64,000 nt of DNA from Marivita sp030148515 (GCF_048006345.1 NZ_CP180351.1:310001-374000); one strand, 5' to 3'; positions 16,534 through 24,390 are shown, counted from the first letter of the stretch. Numbers and translations: made by a program. Notes: generated by a model from the sequence alone, not told the origin.

Positions 16534-19506
16534 TCATCCCAGTTCAGCCAAGCGCGCCAGTGCCTCGTTCAGCTGCGCCGCTTCCTCTTCGCGCGCCGCA
16601 AGGTTGGCGCGGGTTTCTTCGACCACCTCTTCGGGTGCGGATTCGACGAATTTCGGGTTGCCCAGACGCCCCTTCATCCCGCCGATCTCCTTGGCGAGTT
16701 TCTGCAGCGACTTCTCAAGCCGCGCCTTTTCTTCGGCCACGTCGATGATATCGGCCAGCGGCAGACCAAAACTTGCGCCTTCCATCGGCACGGTGGCGCA
16801 GCCTTTCGGGAAGGCGTCCACCACGGTCAGGTCGTCGATCCGCGCCAGACGCTTGATCAGCACCTCGTTGCGATCCCACGCGGCCTTCGCGGCATCGCCC
16901 ATATCCTTGACCACCAGCGGCAGGTAGAGCCCCACCGGAACGTGCATCTGCTGGCGGGCTGACCGGATGCCTTCGATCAGACCGATCACCCAGTTCATCT
17001 CCCGGTCGGCCTCGGCGTCGATCAGATCGTCGCCATAGGTCGGCCAGTCGGCATGCACGAGCATCTTCGACCGGTCGCCTGTCACCGCCCAAAGCTCTTC
17101 GGTGATGAAGGGCATAATCGGGTGCAGCAGGATCAGACACTGGTCGATGACCCAGGCCATCGTCGCCTTGGTTTCCGCCGTTTGCGGGCCGTCGTCCAGA
17201 AGCAGGGGCTTGGAGAATTCCACGTACCAGTCGCAGACCTTGCCCCAGACAAAGCGATAAAGCGCCGCCGCCGCATCGTCGAAGCGGTAGGCGGCCAGTG
17301 CCGCATCCACCTCGCCGCGCACGCGGGCGGTTTCCCCGATGATCCACTGGTTCACCGTCGCGGTGGCCTTGGGGATGTCGACGCTGGGGGTCCGGTTCTC
17401 GAACACGCCGTTCATCTCGGCAAAGCGGGTGGCATTCCACAGCTTCGTGCCGAAGTTCCGGTAGCCCGCGATCCGTTGCATGTCGAGTTTTAGAACCCCA
17501 CCCAATGAGGCCATCGCCGCATTGGTGAAGCGCAGCGCATCCGCGCCATATTCGTCAATGATCTCAAGCGGATCAACGACGTTGCCCAGCGACTTGGACA
17601 TCTTCTTGCCCTTGGCGTCGCGAACGAGGCCATGCAGGTAGACGTCCTTGAACGGGATCTGATCAACCACGGCGAGCTGCATCATCATCATCCGTGCGAC
17701 CCAGAAGAACAGGATGTCCTGCCCGGTCACGAGAACGCTGGTCGGGAAGTACTTTTTCAACTCCGGCGTCTGTTCCGGCCAGCCCAGCGTGCCGATGGGC
17801 CAGAGACCGGAGGAGAACCATGTGTCCAGAACGTCAGGGTCGCGGGTGAGTGCAACATCGTCGCCCGCCATCGCCTGTGCTTCGGCTTCGGTCGGCGCGC
17901 AGTACTGATTGCCATCCGAGTCAAACCACACCGGGATCTGGTGTCCCCACCAAAGCTGGCGCGAGATGCACCACGGTTCAATGTTCTCAAGCCAATGGAA
18001 ATAGGTCTTTTCGCCCGACTCCGGCACGATCTTCACCTCACCCGAGCGCACGGCCTCCAGAGCGGGGCCGACGATCTTTTCGGCGTCCACGAACCACTGG
18101 TCGGTCAGCATCGGTTCGATCACCACCTTGGAGCGGTCGCCGAAGGGTTGCATGATCGGTCTGGCCTCGACCAGCGGGACCAGCGTTGATCCGTCATCCT
18201 CGGGCTCGACCCGAGGATCTCCGTCCGTTGAGGTTGCCGGGTCAAGCCCGGCAATGACGGCTTTCTTCGGGGCCGCACCCAACCGCGGATCGTCCGCGCG
18301 GGTCATCACAGCCAGACCCTCGGACGTGATTTCCTCCACAACCCGCTTGCGCGCCTCGAACCGATCAAGCCCGCGCAGGTGATCCGGCACGAGGTTTAGC
18401 GCGTCGGTCTCGGCCTCGGTCAGCGTGCGCTCACCGCGTGCCACGGCACCAGCGATCAGCGCCGCCTCTTCGTACGGCGCACCGTCGTCGCGCATGTGGG
18501 CCTTGGTGTCCATCAGGCGGTAGCAGGGGATGTTCCCGCGCTTGGCGACACCGTAATCGTTGAAGTCATGTGCACCTGTGATCTTCACCGCGCCCGAGCC
18601 GAATGTGGGATCGGGGTAGTCGTCGGTGATGATCGGGATCAGGCGGCGGTGCTCTTTCGGCCCAACCGGAATCTCGCAGAGTTTCCCGACGATTGGCGCA
18701 TAGCGTTCATCTGACGGATGAACCGCAACGGCACCGTCGCCCAGCATGGTTTCAGGGCGCGTTGTGGCGATGGAGATATAGTCGCGCTCTTCCTCCAGCA
18801 CGACATTCCCGTCTTCGTCCTTTTCGATATAGGTATAGGTGGCCCCGCCCGCGAGCGGGTATTTGAAGTGCCACATATGGCCGGGGTTTTCGATATTCTC
18901 GACCTCGAGATCGGAAATCGCAGTTTCAAAATGCGGGTCCCAGTTGACCAACCGCTTGCCGCGATAGATCAGGCCCTTGTTGTACATATCGACAAAGACC
19001 TTGATCACGGCATCGTGGAAGTTCGGCCCATTGCCGCGATCCGGGTCACCCGCAGCACCCCCCATGGTAAACGCTTCGCGCGACCAGTCAGCCGACGCGC
19101 CAAGGCGCTTGAGTTGCCCGATGATCGTGCCGCGCGATTTGACCTTCTGCTGCCACACGCGGTCGAGAAACGCCTCGCGCCCCATTTCGCGGCGCGACGG
19201 CTCACCATTGGCGGCCATCTCGCGTTCAGTCACCATCTGCGTGGCGATGCCCGCGTGGTCGGTGCCCGGCTGCCAGAGCGTGTCGAAGCCGCGCATCCGG
19301 TGCCAGCGGACAAGGATGTCCTGCAACGTGTTGTTGAACGCGTGGCCCATGTGCAGCGAGCCGGTCACGTTGGGCGGCGGGATCATCACGCAGAACGCGT
19401 CCTCGCGCGAGGCGTTGGCCCCGGCCTTGAAGGCACCGCTCTCTTCCCACGCCTTGTAAAGCCGCGCCTCGGCCTCGCTCGCGTCGAATGTCTTTTCCAT
19501 CGCCAT
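16534..19506 (-). CDS. valS: valyl-tRNA synthetase
   Basis: Class I synthetase of 990 residues that charges tRNA-Val. It carries PPPNVTGSLHMGHAF (HIGH, about 44-57) and KKMSKSLGN (KMSKS, about 632), the editing domain between them, and a C-terminal coiled coil (about 925-990, EEKARLEKSLQKLAKEIGG). Residues about 416-439 (VIAGLDPATSTDGDP...) are encoded by a 70-bp palindromic repeat inserted in frame in a variable part of the editing/linker region, before RPIMQPFGDRSKVV. The start is taken at ATG 19506; a second ATG two codons later is equally possible. Confidence 0.96.
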   Translation of the reverse strand: MAMEKTFDASEAEARLYKAWEESGAFKAGANASREDAFCVMIPPPNVTGSLHMGHAFNNTLQDILVRWHRMRGFDTLWQPGTDHAGIATQMVTEREMAANGEPSRREMGREAFLDRVWQQKVKSRGTIIGQLKRLGASADWSREAFTMGGAAGDPDRGNGPNFHDAVIKVFVDMYNKGLIYRGKRLVNWDPHFETAISDLEVENIENPGHMWHFKYPLAGGATYTYIEKDEDGNVVLEEERDYISIATTRPETMLGDGAVAVHPSDERYAPIVGKLCEIPVGPKEHRRLIPIITDDYPDPTFGSGAVKITGAHDFNDYGVAKRGNIPCYRLMDTKAHMRDDGAPYEEAALIAGAVARGERTLTEAETDALNLVPDHLRGLDRFEARKRVVEEITSEGLAVMTRADDPRLGAAPKKAVIAGLDPATSTDGDPRVEPEDDGSTLVPLVEARPIMQPFGDRSKVVIEPMLTDQWFVDAEKIVGPALEAVRSGEVKIVPESGEKTYFHWLENIEPWCISRQLWWGHQIPVWFDSDGNQYCAPTEAEAQAMAGDDVALTRDPDVLDTWFSSGLWPIGTLGWPEQTPELKKYFPTSVLVTGQDILFFWVARMMMMQLAVVDQIPFKDVYLHGLVRDAKGKKMSKSLGNVVDPLEIIDEYGADALRFTNAAMASLGGVLKLDMQRIAGYRNFGTKLWNATRFAEMNGVFENRTPSVDIPKATATVNQWIIGETARVRGEVDAALAAYRFDDAAAALYRFVWGKVCDWYVEFSKPLLLDDGPQTAETKATMAWVIDQCLILLHPIMPFITEELWAVTGDRSKMLVHADWPTYGDDLIDAEADREMNWVIGLIEGIRSARQQMHVPVGLYLPLVVKDMGDAAKAAWDRNEVLIKRLARIDDLTVVDAFPKGCATVPMEGASFGLPLADIIDVAEEKARLEKSLQKLAKEIGGMKGRLGNPKFVESAPEEVVEETRANLAAREEEAAQLNEALARLAELG
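18191..18260. repeat. palindromic repeat element inside valS
   Basis: A 70-bp element with outer inverted ends CCGTCAT (18191-18197) and ATGACGG (18254-18260) that encloses two hairpins: CCTCGGG/CCCGAGG (18198-18216) and TGCCGGG/CCCGGCA (18235-18253). Its translation, VIAGLDPAT then DPRVEPEDDG, is the signature peptide of an abundant alphaproteobacterial intergenic palindromic repeat. Here it is read through in frame within valS. Confidence 0.85.
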
Positions 19507-19737
19507 GGGGTTCGTTCCCGCTTTTGTGCAGCCATCCGGGGCCGCAAGTGTTCTGTTGCGCCTCATCTAGCGAATGGGCGGGGAAAGGAAAACCCAAGGC
19601 ATGTGGGAAAATAGCGCTCTGACAGGGCCTTTGCCGTCGGGATGGGTCGCATTAACTGCTACCGCTTTGGTCAATTTGTGCCATTCTGCATTATCGGGCA
19701 AGCGCCAGCGCTCGGTGTCCCGCCAAGGAGGTGCTGA

Positions 19738-20253
19738 ATGGGGTTCGAAATCAGTTCGGTGTCCGAGGTGTCTGACAGGCAAGCGCTGCATGACTTGCTG
19801 GTCGAGTATTACAAAGTGGTCCTCCGCAAACTTGAACTGGCTGGTGGGCCTGCGAACATTGACCCCGAACAGCCCATCGCGGGATTCTGGACCAATCTTC
19901 ACAAGGTCCTGCCACCGACGGGTCGGCTCATGCTGGTGCATGACAGCGACGGCCGATTGGTTGGCTGCGGAACGCTGCAACAGGCGCGGTCGGATGCGGG
20001 AGAGATGAAACGGCTGTTTGTGCGCCCCGAAGCCAACGGTCACGGTTTGGGCCGCATGCTGGTGGATATGCGCATGGAGGCAGCGCGCGACATGGGCTGG
20101 CGGTCGCTGTTGGTCAATGCCGTGAAGGGCAACGAGGACATGTTGCGCATCTACCGTAAATTGGGCTTTCGATTTATCCCGCGCTATCCCGAATGTTCTG
20201 ATCCGATCGAGCTTGCCGATCATTTCGATTATATGCAGGTCGATTTGCGCTAA
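19738..20253 (+). CDS. GNAT family acetyltransferase
   Basis: A 171-residue GNAT-fold protein. The acetyl-CoA binding motif A is MKRLFVRPEANGHGLGRMLVDMRMEA in outline, with the Q/RxxGxG/A-type loop as ANGHGLG, and motif B includes IYRKLGFRFIPRY. The acceptor is unknown. A strong AAGGAGG precedes ATG 19738 by seven bases. It is divergent from valS and convergent with the DMSP-lyase-like gene. Confidence 0.85.
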   Translation: MGFEISSVSEVSDRQALHDLLVEYYKVVLRKLELAGGPANIDPEQPIAGFWTNLHKVLPPTGRLMLVHDSDGRLVGCGTLQQARSDAGEMKRLFVRPEANGHGLGRMLVDMRMEAARDMGWRSLLVNAVKGNEDMLRIYRKLGFRFIPRYPECSDPIELADHFDYMQVDLR

Positions 20254-20268
20254 GCGTCGCGCCGTTGC

Positions 20269-20883
20269 TCAAGCCTGCAAGTCAGTCGCGACATCTTCGA
20301 TGAAGGCATAGGAGTGCAGGTTGATGTCCCCGCTCCAGCGCCAGAGCGCGACAAACCCTTCGGACCCTGTGCGGAACGCATGCGGCATCAGGCTGGGATG
20401 ATGCACCATGTCGCCCGCGCCGCGCATCCGAACGTCATCCCCGGCGGTCCAGAGCGCCTGACCGGCCAGAATGACATAGGTCTCATCCGCGTCGTGAATG
20501 TGCAGAGGATAGTAGCAGTCCGGCCGCATATACACCAATCCCAACCGCACATCAGGCGCGGGAATCGGGCCTTCCGGCCCCATCAGAGTGGCCACACTGA
20601 TCATCGCCGCGATGCTGGCCTCGGTGTTGTCTTCGACCGGGTTTGAGCCCCAGGGCAACACATCCTGCGCTGCAAGGGTCGCACGCGCTGCCGGATGCGG
20701 GCTGCTCTCCAGAACGCTGCGGATGCCCGTGTCCAGCAAACAGGGCGGTTGGCGGTCGAAGGCTACAGGTGATGGCGTCACGCGCAGGGTTTGCGCTGTG
20801 TACGGGCCCTGCGGATCGGGCTCGGCCTCGTAAATCGTCGCAAGCGCGTCGAGCAGATCAAGGAAAGGGGTGTGTAAAGGCAT
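20269..20883 (-). CDS. dddQ: DMSP lyase-like cupin (DddQ type)
   Basis: A 204-residue cupin of the DMSP-lyase family, which splits dimethylsulfoniopropionate into dimethyl sulfide and acrylate. The metal-site pattern reads YYPLHIHDADETYVILAG then HHPSLMPHAF: His130, Glu134, Tyr136 and His168. Their spacing (+4, +6, +38) equals that of the DddQ ligands as I recall them, and Tyr125 and Trp183 fall where active-site Tyr and Trp are expected. Size fits DddQ. Other cupins share the fold, so activity is inferred. It stands alone, convergent with a GNAT gene. Confidence 0.72.
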   Translation of the reverse strand: MPLHTPFLDLLDALATIYEAEPDPQGPYTAQTLRVTPSPVAFDRQPPCLLDTGIRSVLESSPHPAARATLAAQDVLPWGSNPVEDNTEASIAAMISVATLMGPEGPIPAPDVRLGLVYMRPDCYYPLHIHDADETYVILAGQALWTAGDDVRMRGAGDMVHHPSLMPHAFRTGSEGFVALWRWSGDINLHSYAFIEDVATDLQA

Positions 20884-21011
20884 GACTGCACCTGAGCCCG
20901 TTTCAGCAAAGGTGCGGCGTCTATTGGGAATCTGCGCATCGAAAGGCGACCGGTAGAGGTCGCATTTCTTCGGTGGGTGTCGAAACCCCGGATCAGGATG
21001 CGTCTCTCAAG

Positions 21012-21051
21012 AAAAAACGGTGGTGCCAAGGGAGGAGAGGCACCACCGTTT
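21012..21051 (-). terminator. terminator hairpin ending the CcsR array
   Basis: Read on the minus strand, AAACGGTGGTGCC pairs with GGCACCACCGTTT (21039-21051 with 21015-21027) and runs into a T tract (21012-21017). The loop keeps a shortened C/T motif, so this hairpin is both the last stem-loop of unit 4 and the intrinsic terminator. Confidence 0.85.
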
Positions 21052-21088
21052 CCAGTTCACGGCATCCAGGGAGGAGGAGAGGACGCCG
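21012..21088 (-). ncRNA. cuckoo/CcsR small RNA, unit 4 (last)
   Basis: Stem-loop 1 is 21060-21088 with CCTCCTCCC in the loop; stem-loop 2 is the terminator hairpin 21012-21051. Its loop reads TCTCCTCCC, one triplet shorter than in the other units. Confidence 0.8.
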
Positions 21089-21119
21089 ATCTTGTGTGGG
21101 CGTGAGCCCGAAACCTTGT

Positions 21120-21192
21120 GACGGTGGCACCAGGGAGGAGGAGAGGTGCCACCGTCTAGTTCACGGCATCCAGGGAGGAGGAGAGGATGCCG
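21120..21192 (-). ncRNA. cuckoo/CcsR small RNA, unit 3
   Basis: Stem-loop 1 (21164-21192, arms CGGCATCC/GGATGCCG) and stem-loop 2 (21120-21156, arms GACGGTGGCACC/GGTGCCACCGTC), each exposing CCTCCTCCC on the minus strand. A linker with a small hairpin (GGGCTACGGCCC type) leads to the next unit. Confidence 0.85.
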
Positions 21193-21223
21193 AGATCGTG
21201 TGGGCCGTAGCCCGAAACCTTGT

Positions 21224-21297
21224 GACGGTGGCACCCAGGGAGGAGGAGAGGTGCCACCGTCGAGTTCACGACATCCAGGGAGGAGGAGAGGATGCCG
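21224..21297 (-). ncRNA. cuckoo/CcsR small RNA, unit 2
   Basis: Stem-loop 1 (21269-21297, one mismatch in the arms) and stem-loop 2 (21224-21261, 12-bp arms), each with CCTCCTCCC in its loop. The unit repeats unit 3 about 105 bp away. Confidence 0.85.
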
Positions 21298-21328
21298 AGA
21301 CCGTGTGGGCGTAAGCCCGAAACTTTGC

Positions 21329-21402
21329 GACGGTGGCACCCAGGGAGGAGGAGAGGTGCCACCGTCAAGTCCGGAACGTCCAGGGAGGAGGAGAGGACGC
21401 CC
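21329..21402 (-). ncRNA. cuckoo/CcsR small RNA, unit 1 (first)
   Basis: First of four tandem units after the DUF1127 stop. Stem-loop 1 (about 21377-21399) is the most diverged; stem-loop 2 (21329-21366) has 12-bp arms. Both loops carry CCTCCTCCC, complementary to Shine-Dalgarno sequences. In Rhodobacter sphaeroides four such RNAs are co-transcribed with a DUF1127 gene and cut out by RNase E, the same layout as here. Confidence 0.85.
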
Positions 21403-21452
21403 GAGCCGGTGTGGTGAGGGGCCCCGAGGGGCGCATGCTCACCGAAAGTCGA

Positions 21453-21671
21453 TCAGCTTTCGTAAGCTGCCTGATACGCAACGCGTTTGATTTCGGAATG
21501 GTTCAATCCAAGATCGCACAATTCGCGGTGCGACAGCGCGCTGAGTTCGCGCAGGGTGTTGCGGTAGACCTTGCGCCGCGCCGCTTTGGCGCGATATTCT
21601 GCGATCAGGGTGTTGACCCGATCCATGATGCCATTGCCGACCGCGCCGAGACTGTTTGTTTCGTATGCCAT
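21453..21671 (-). CDS. DUF1127 protein of the CcsR locus (CcaF1-like)
   Basis: A 72-residue protein with a basic DUF1127 core: EYRAKAARRKVYRNTLRELS followed by ALSHRELCDLGLNHSEIKRVAYQAAYES. It sits directly upstream of the four CcsR units on the same strand, the arrangement seen for CcaF1 (RSP_6037) of R. sphaeroides, a small RNA-binding protein made with the CcsR RNAs under stress sigma factors. I start at ATG 21671; the longer frame upstream overlaps the promoter region. A PhaR-type site lies 90 bp upstream. Confidence 0.85.
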   Translation of the reverse strand: MAYETNSLGAVGNGIMDRVNTLIAEYRAKAARRKVYRNTLRELSALSHRELCDLGLNHSEIKRVAYQAAYES

Positions 21672-21760
21672 GTGTCTGCTCTGTTCGATTATGTGTGTTT
21701 CCGTTCGCTTGAGTTGAAGATAGGCGAATGCTGCGGTTGCACAATAGGATTTTGCTTCAA

Positions 21761-21775
21761 TGCTGCTATGCAGCA
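21761..21775. promoter_or_regulatory. PhaR-type operator near the DUF1127-CcsR promoter
   Basis: TGCTGC-TAT-GCAGCA, a six-base-arm palindrome with the CTGC-N3-GCAG core shared with the pha operators in this window. It lies in the 226-bp divergent gap between the DUF1127 gene and mrp, closer to the DUF1127 side. Confidence 0.5.
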
Positions 21776-21897
21776 ATTGCATAGACCAACTGGTTCAAAT
21801 TTGTGCGTTTTGCGCTAACAGGCCTGTTTCCGCGGCAACTGGTTGAAGCTGGACCACGTGGCTGTCATCTCTGTGTCACATAGAGGAAAGGTTGGGC

Positions 21898-22965
21898 ATG
21901 TCCGTAACGACCGAACAGATTTGCGCGGCCCTGTCGCGTGTTGCGATTCCCGATGGCAAAGACCTGATTTCGGGCGATCTGGTCAGGGCGATTCAGATCG
22001 ACGGCTCGGTTGTCCGCTTTGTCATCGAAGCGCCATCGCCCGAAATCGCTCGCCTGATGGAACCTGTGCGCAAAGCGGCCGAGGCCGTTGTCGCGGACTT
22101 GCCGGGGGTGTCGCAGGTGACGGTGGCGCTGACCGCCCATGGTCCGGCGGCCAAACCTCCGTCCGGTCTCAAGATCGGGGGGCATATGAAGCCACAGGCG
22201 GGGTCGCTGAAACCCTCGGGTGTGGCGCGGATCCTCGCGATTGGGTCTGGCAAGGGTGGCGTGGGCAAATCCACCGTGTCGTCGAACCTTGCCGTGGCTT
22301 TGGCGCGGGCGGGACGTCGCGTTGGCCTGCTTGATGCCGATATCTACGGCCCCAGCCAGCCGCGCATGATGGGCGTTTCGCAAAAACCTGAAAGCCCGGA
22401 TGGTCAGACGATCATTCCGCTCAAGGCGCATGGGGTCACGATCATGTCAATCGGCCTGATGTTGCCCGAGGAAAAGGCCGTGGTCTGGCGCGGGCCGATG
22501 CTGATGGGAGCGTTGCAGCAGATGCTGAGCCAGGTGGCCTGGGGCACATTGGATGTGCTGCTGGTCGATCTGCCGCCGGGCACGGGGGATGTGGCGATGA
22601 CGCTCTGCCAGAAGGCTCAGGTGTCCGGGGCCATCGTGGTCTCGACCCCGCAGGACGTGGCGCTGCTCGATGCCCGCAAGGCCTTGGATATGTTCGAGAC
22701 ATTGAACACCCCAGTGCTGGGGTTGATCGAAAACATGGCCGTCTTCACCTGTCCGCATTGCGGCGGGCAAAGCCATATCTTCGGGTCGGGTGGCACGGTG
22801 GCCGAAGCCGCGGCGCGCGGTGTGCCCCTGTTAGCGCAGCTTCCGCTTGATCTGGACACGCGGCTGGCGGGCGATGGCGGCGTGCCGATTGCGGCGGGGG
22901 ACGGGCCGATGGCGGACGCCTATGCGCAGTTGGCAGACGGATTGATCAAGGGTGGTATGGCCTGA
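21898..22965 (+). CDS. mrp: Mrp/ApbC-type iron-sulfur carrier ATPase
   Basis: A 355-residue Mrp/NBP35 family P-loop protein that carries and delivers [4Fe-4S] clusters. It has an N-terminal MIP18-like (DUF59) domain (about 1-80), the deviant Walker A SGKGGVGKS (117-125), DADIYGPSQPRM, and the cluster-binding CPHC near FTCPHCGGQSH. ATG 21898 is preceded by AGAGGAAAG; a TTG six bases earlier is less likely. It converges on tonB across a double palindrome. Confidence 0.93.
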   Translation: MSVTTEQICAALSRVAIPDGKDLISGDLVRAIQIDGSVVRFVIEAPSPEIARLMEPVRKAAEAVVADLPGVSQVTVALTAHGPAAKPPSGLKIGGHMKPQAGSLKPSGVARILAIGSGKGGVGKSTVSSNLAVALARAGRRVGLLDADIYGPSQPRMMGVSQKPESPDGQTIIPLKAHGVTIMSIGLMLPEEKAVVWRGPMLMGALQQMLSQVAWGTLDVLLVDLPPGTGDVAMTLCQKAQVSGAIVVSTPQDVALLDARKALDMFETLNTPVLGLIENMAVFTCPHCGGQSHIFGSGGTVAEAAARGVPLLAQLPLDLDTRLAGDGGVPIAAGDGPMADAYAQLADGLIKGGMA

Positions 22966-22970
22966 GCCGG

Positions 22971-23012
22971 GGCGATGCGTCGACGCATCGCCGCGCTCCG
23001 TCGACGGAGCGC
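22971..23012. repeat. two abutting perfect palindromes
   Basis: 22971-22992 (arms GGCGATGCGTC/GACGCATCGCC) and 22993-23012 (GCGCTCCGTC/GACGGAGCGC) are perfect and touch each other, both centred on GTCGAC. They fill the gap between mrp and the tonB stop and may act as a two-way terminator, though no T tract is present. Confidence 0.85.
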
Positions 23013-24001
23013 TATCGCGACACGGTCAGACGTTGGCTGAAGCGATAACTGGATTTCGTCAGCCCTTCCGGTGCGCGCGGGAACCTTGCACGCTGGACGG
23101 CTGCAAGGGCTGCCTGATCCAACCGGCTGTTGCCCGAGGAGGCTGCCAGTGACACCCCGGCCACTTGCCCTGATGGTGTGATGGCGATCACCAGTTTCAC
23201 CGTCCCTACTGTCCCACGCGGCGGCCGATGTGCGCGGCGCAGGGCAGATGTGATCTGTGCGCCCCATTGCTGCTCCAACCGCGCAAGCTGTGCCTTTGAC
23301 GGGCCGCTGGCCACCGGGGCCGCGCGCGTTGCGGCTTTGGTTGTGGTGGATGTCGAACCGCTGCCTTTGGCCGTTTGCGCCGGGCGCGGTGCGGATTGAG
23401 GTGCCTGCTCTGGCACGGGTCTCGTGGCGGCGCGCTCTGGCCGAATTGCCGGACGGAGCGAGGCTACCGGCGCGGTCCGGCTTTCGGCAGGGCTTGTGTC
23501 CACCTGCGGTTCCGCTTGGGCAATGTCGGTCGGCGCTGCCGGTTGCGGTGATGCGAGGCGGGGCGCCGTCAGGGCGCGGGGCAGGTTGGGCAGGTCGGTG
23601 TTACCTGCGTCAGGCAGGGCCAGCGCGTCTGGTTCGGGCGCGGCCAAGGGTACAGGCGGTGCGGGCAGGCGCGTTTCGGCCTGTGGGCGGTCCGGCGGGG
23701 CGCTCGGGATCGCGAGCGCCGTCTTTTGCGGGCGTCTGTCCGGTCTGGCCTCGGCTGTCGGGCGGTCCGGCGTTGGGGTTGCCTCGGGCTGCAGCAAGGT
23801 TGGTGCGGTGCTCACTTCGGGCGGGCGGTCCCAGTCCTGAACCATCGCGGCCAATGTCGGGGTTGCGGCTTGAAGTGTGACATCTGCCGCGCCGCCTTCG
23901 CCGCCGCTGCTTCCGCCTCCCGGCACGGGCGCAAGCAACAGCGTGGCAGCATGAAGCGCGCTCGACAAAGCGATGAAGGCTGTGAGTTCGACAATGCGCA
24001 T
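23012..24001 (-). CDS. tonB: TonB-family energy transducer
   Basis: A 329-residue TonB: one N-terminal membrane anchor (about 6-24), a long proline/alanine-rich periplasmic span with many Pro-Ala and Arg-Pro pairs (about 40-235), and a C-terminal TonB domain (about 240-329, VKLVIAITPSGQVAGVSLA). It passes proton-motive energy to outer-membrane receptors. It is last in the operon led by the cobalamin riboswitch and overlaps exbD by ATGA. The stop codon touches the palindrome pair. Confidence 0.88.
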   Translation of the reverse strand: MRIVELTAFIALSSALHAATLLLAPVPGGGSSGGEGGAADVTLQAATPTLAAMVQDWDRPPEVSTAPTLLQPEATPTPDRPTAEARPDRRPQKTALAIPSAPPDRPQAETRLPAPPVPLAAPEPDALALPDAGNTDLPNLPRALTAPRLASPQPAAPTDIAQAEPQVDTSPAESRTAPVASLRPAIRPERAATRPVPEQAPQSAPRPAQTAKGSGSTSTTTKAATRAAPVASGPSKAQLARLEQQWGAQITSALRRAHRPPRGTVGTVKLVIAITPSGQVAGVSLAASSGNSRLDQAALAAVQRARFPRAPEGLTKSSYRFSQRLTVSR

Positions 24002-24390
24002 CAGTTGCCCTCCGTCACGATCTCGACCCCGGTCGCGCCAAGGGTTGTCAATTGTGCGAGCACTTTGGCAAGCGTTGCGGCGGGCAGAGTCGCGTCGGCA
24101 TAAAGGCGCAACGGCCTGTCTGCGGTTGCCGTGACCGCTTGGGCGAGGGCGGCCTCGCCACGGAAGGTGTCGTAGGCGATCTCGCCGCTGGCGCTGATAT
24201 AAAGAGCGTTCTGGCCTGTGTCTTCATCGCCGCTGGCGTTTGGCAGGGTCAGATCGAACGGCGCGGGTGGGACGATCTGCGCTGTCATCAGAAAGAAGAT
24301 CAGCAGAAGAAACACCACGTTGATCATCGGTACAACCGGTTCGCGCGCGGAGCGTCGCGCCCTTGGTATTATGAGCGCCCGGCGTCTCAT
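24001..24390 (-). CDS. exbD: ExbD/TolR-type biopolymer transporter (second copy)
   Basis: A 129-residue ExbD/TolR protein with one N-terminal membrane helix (about 20-40, VVPMINVVFLLLIFFLMTA). The membrane segment that normally has the proton-carrying Asp (PMIDVVF) reads PMINVVF here, an Asp-to-Asn change, whereas the neighbouring copy keeps Asp. It overlaps both neighbours by four bases. It may pair with the other ExbD as an inactive partner; that is inference. Confidence 0.88.
   Translation of the reverse strand: MRRRALIIPRARRSAREPVVPMINVVFLLLIFFLMTAQIVPPAPFDLTLPNASGDEDTGQNALYISASGEIAYDTFRGEAALAQAVTATADRPLRLYADATLPAATLAKVLAQLTTLGATGVEIVTEGN

Noticed and set aside
21012..21402. CRISPR array
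   Set aside because: The repeats differ, each unit holds two different hairpins, there are no unique spacers of constant length, and there are no cas genes. CcsR/cuckoo RNAs explain the pattern.
21146..21490. Small coding frames across the repeats (for example 21146-21490 plus strand)
   Set aside because: Their proteins only repeat the hairpin DNA (HPGRRRG-type strings) with no independent support.
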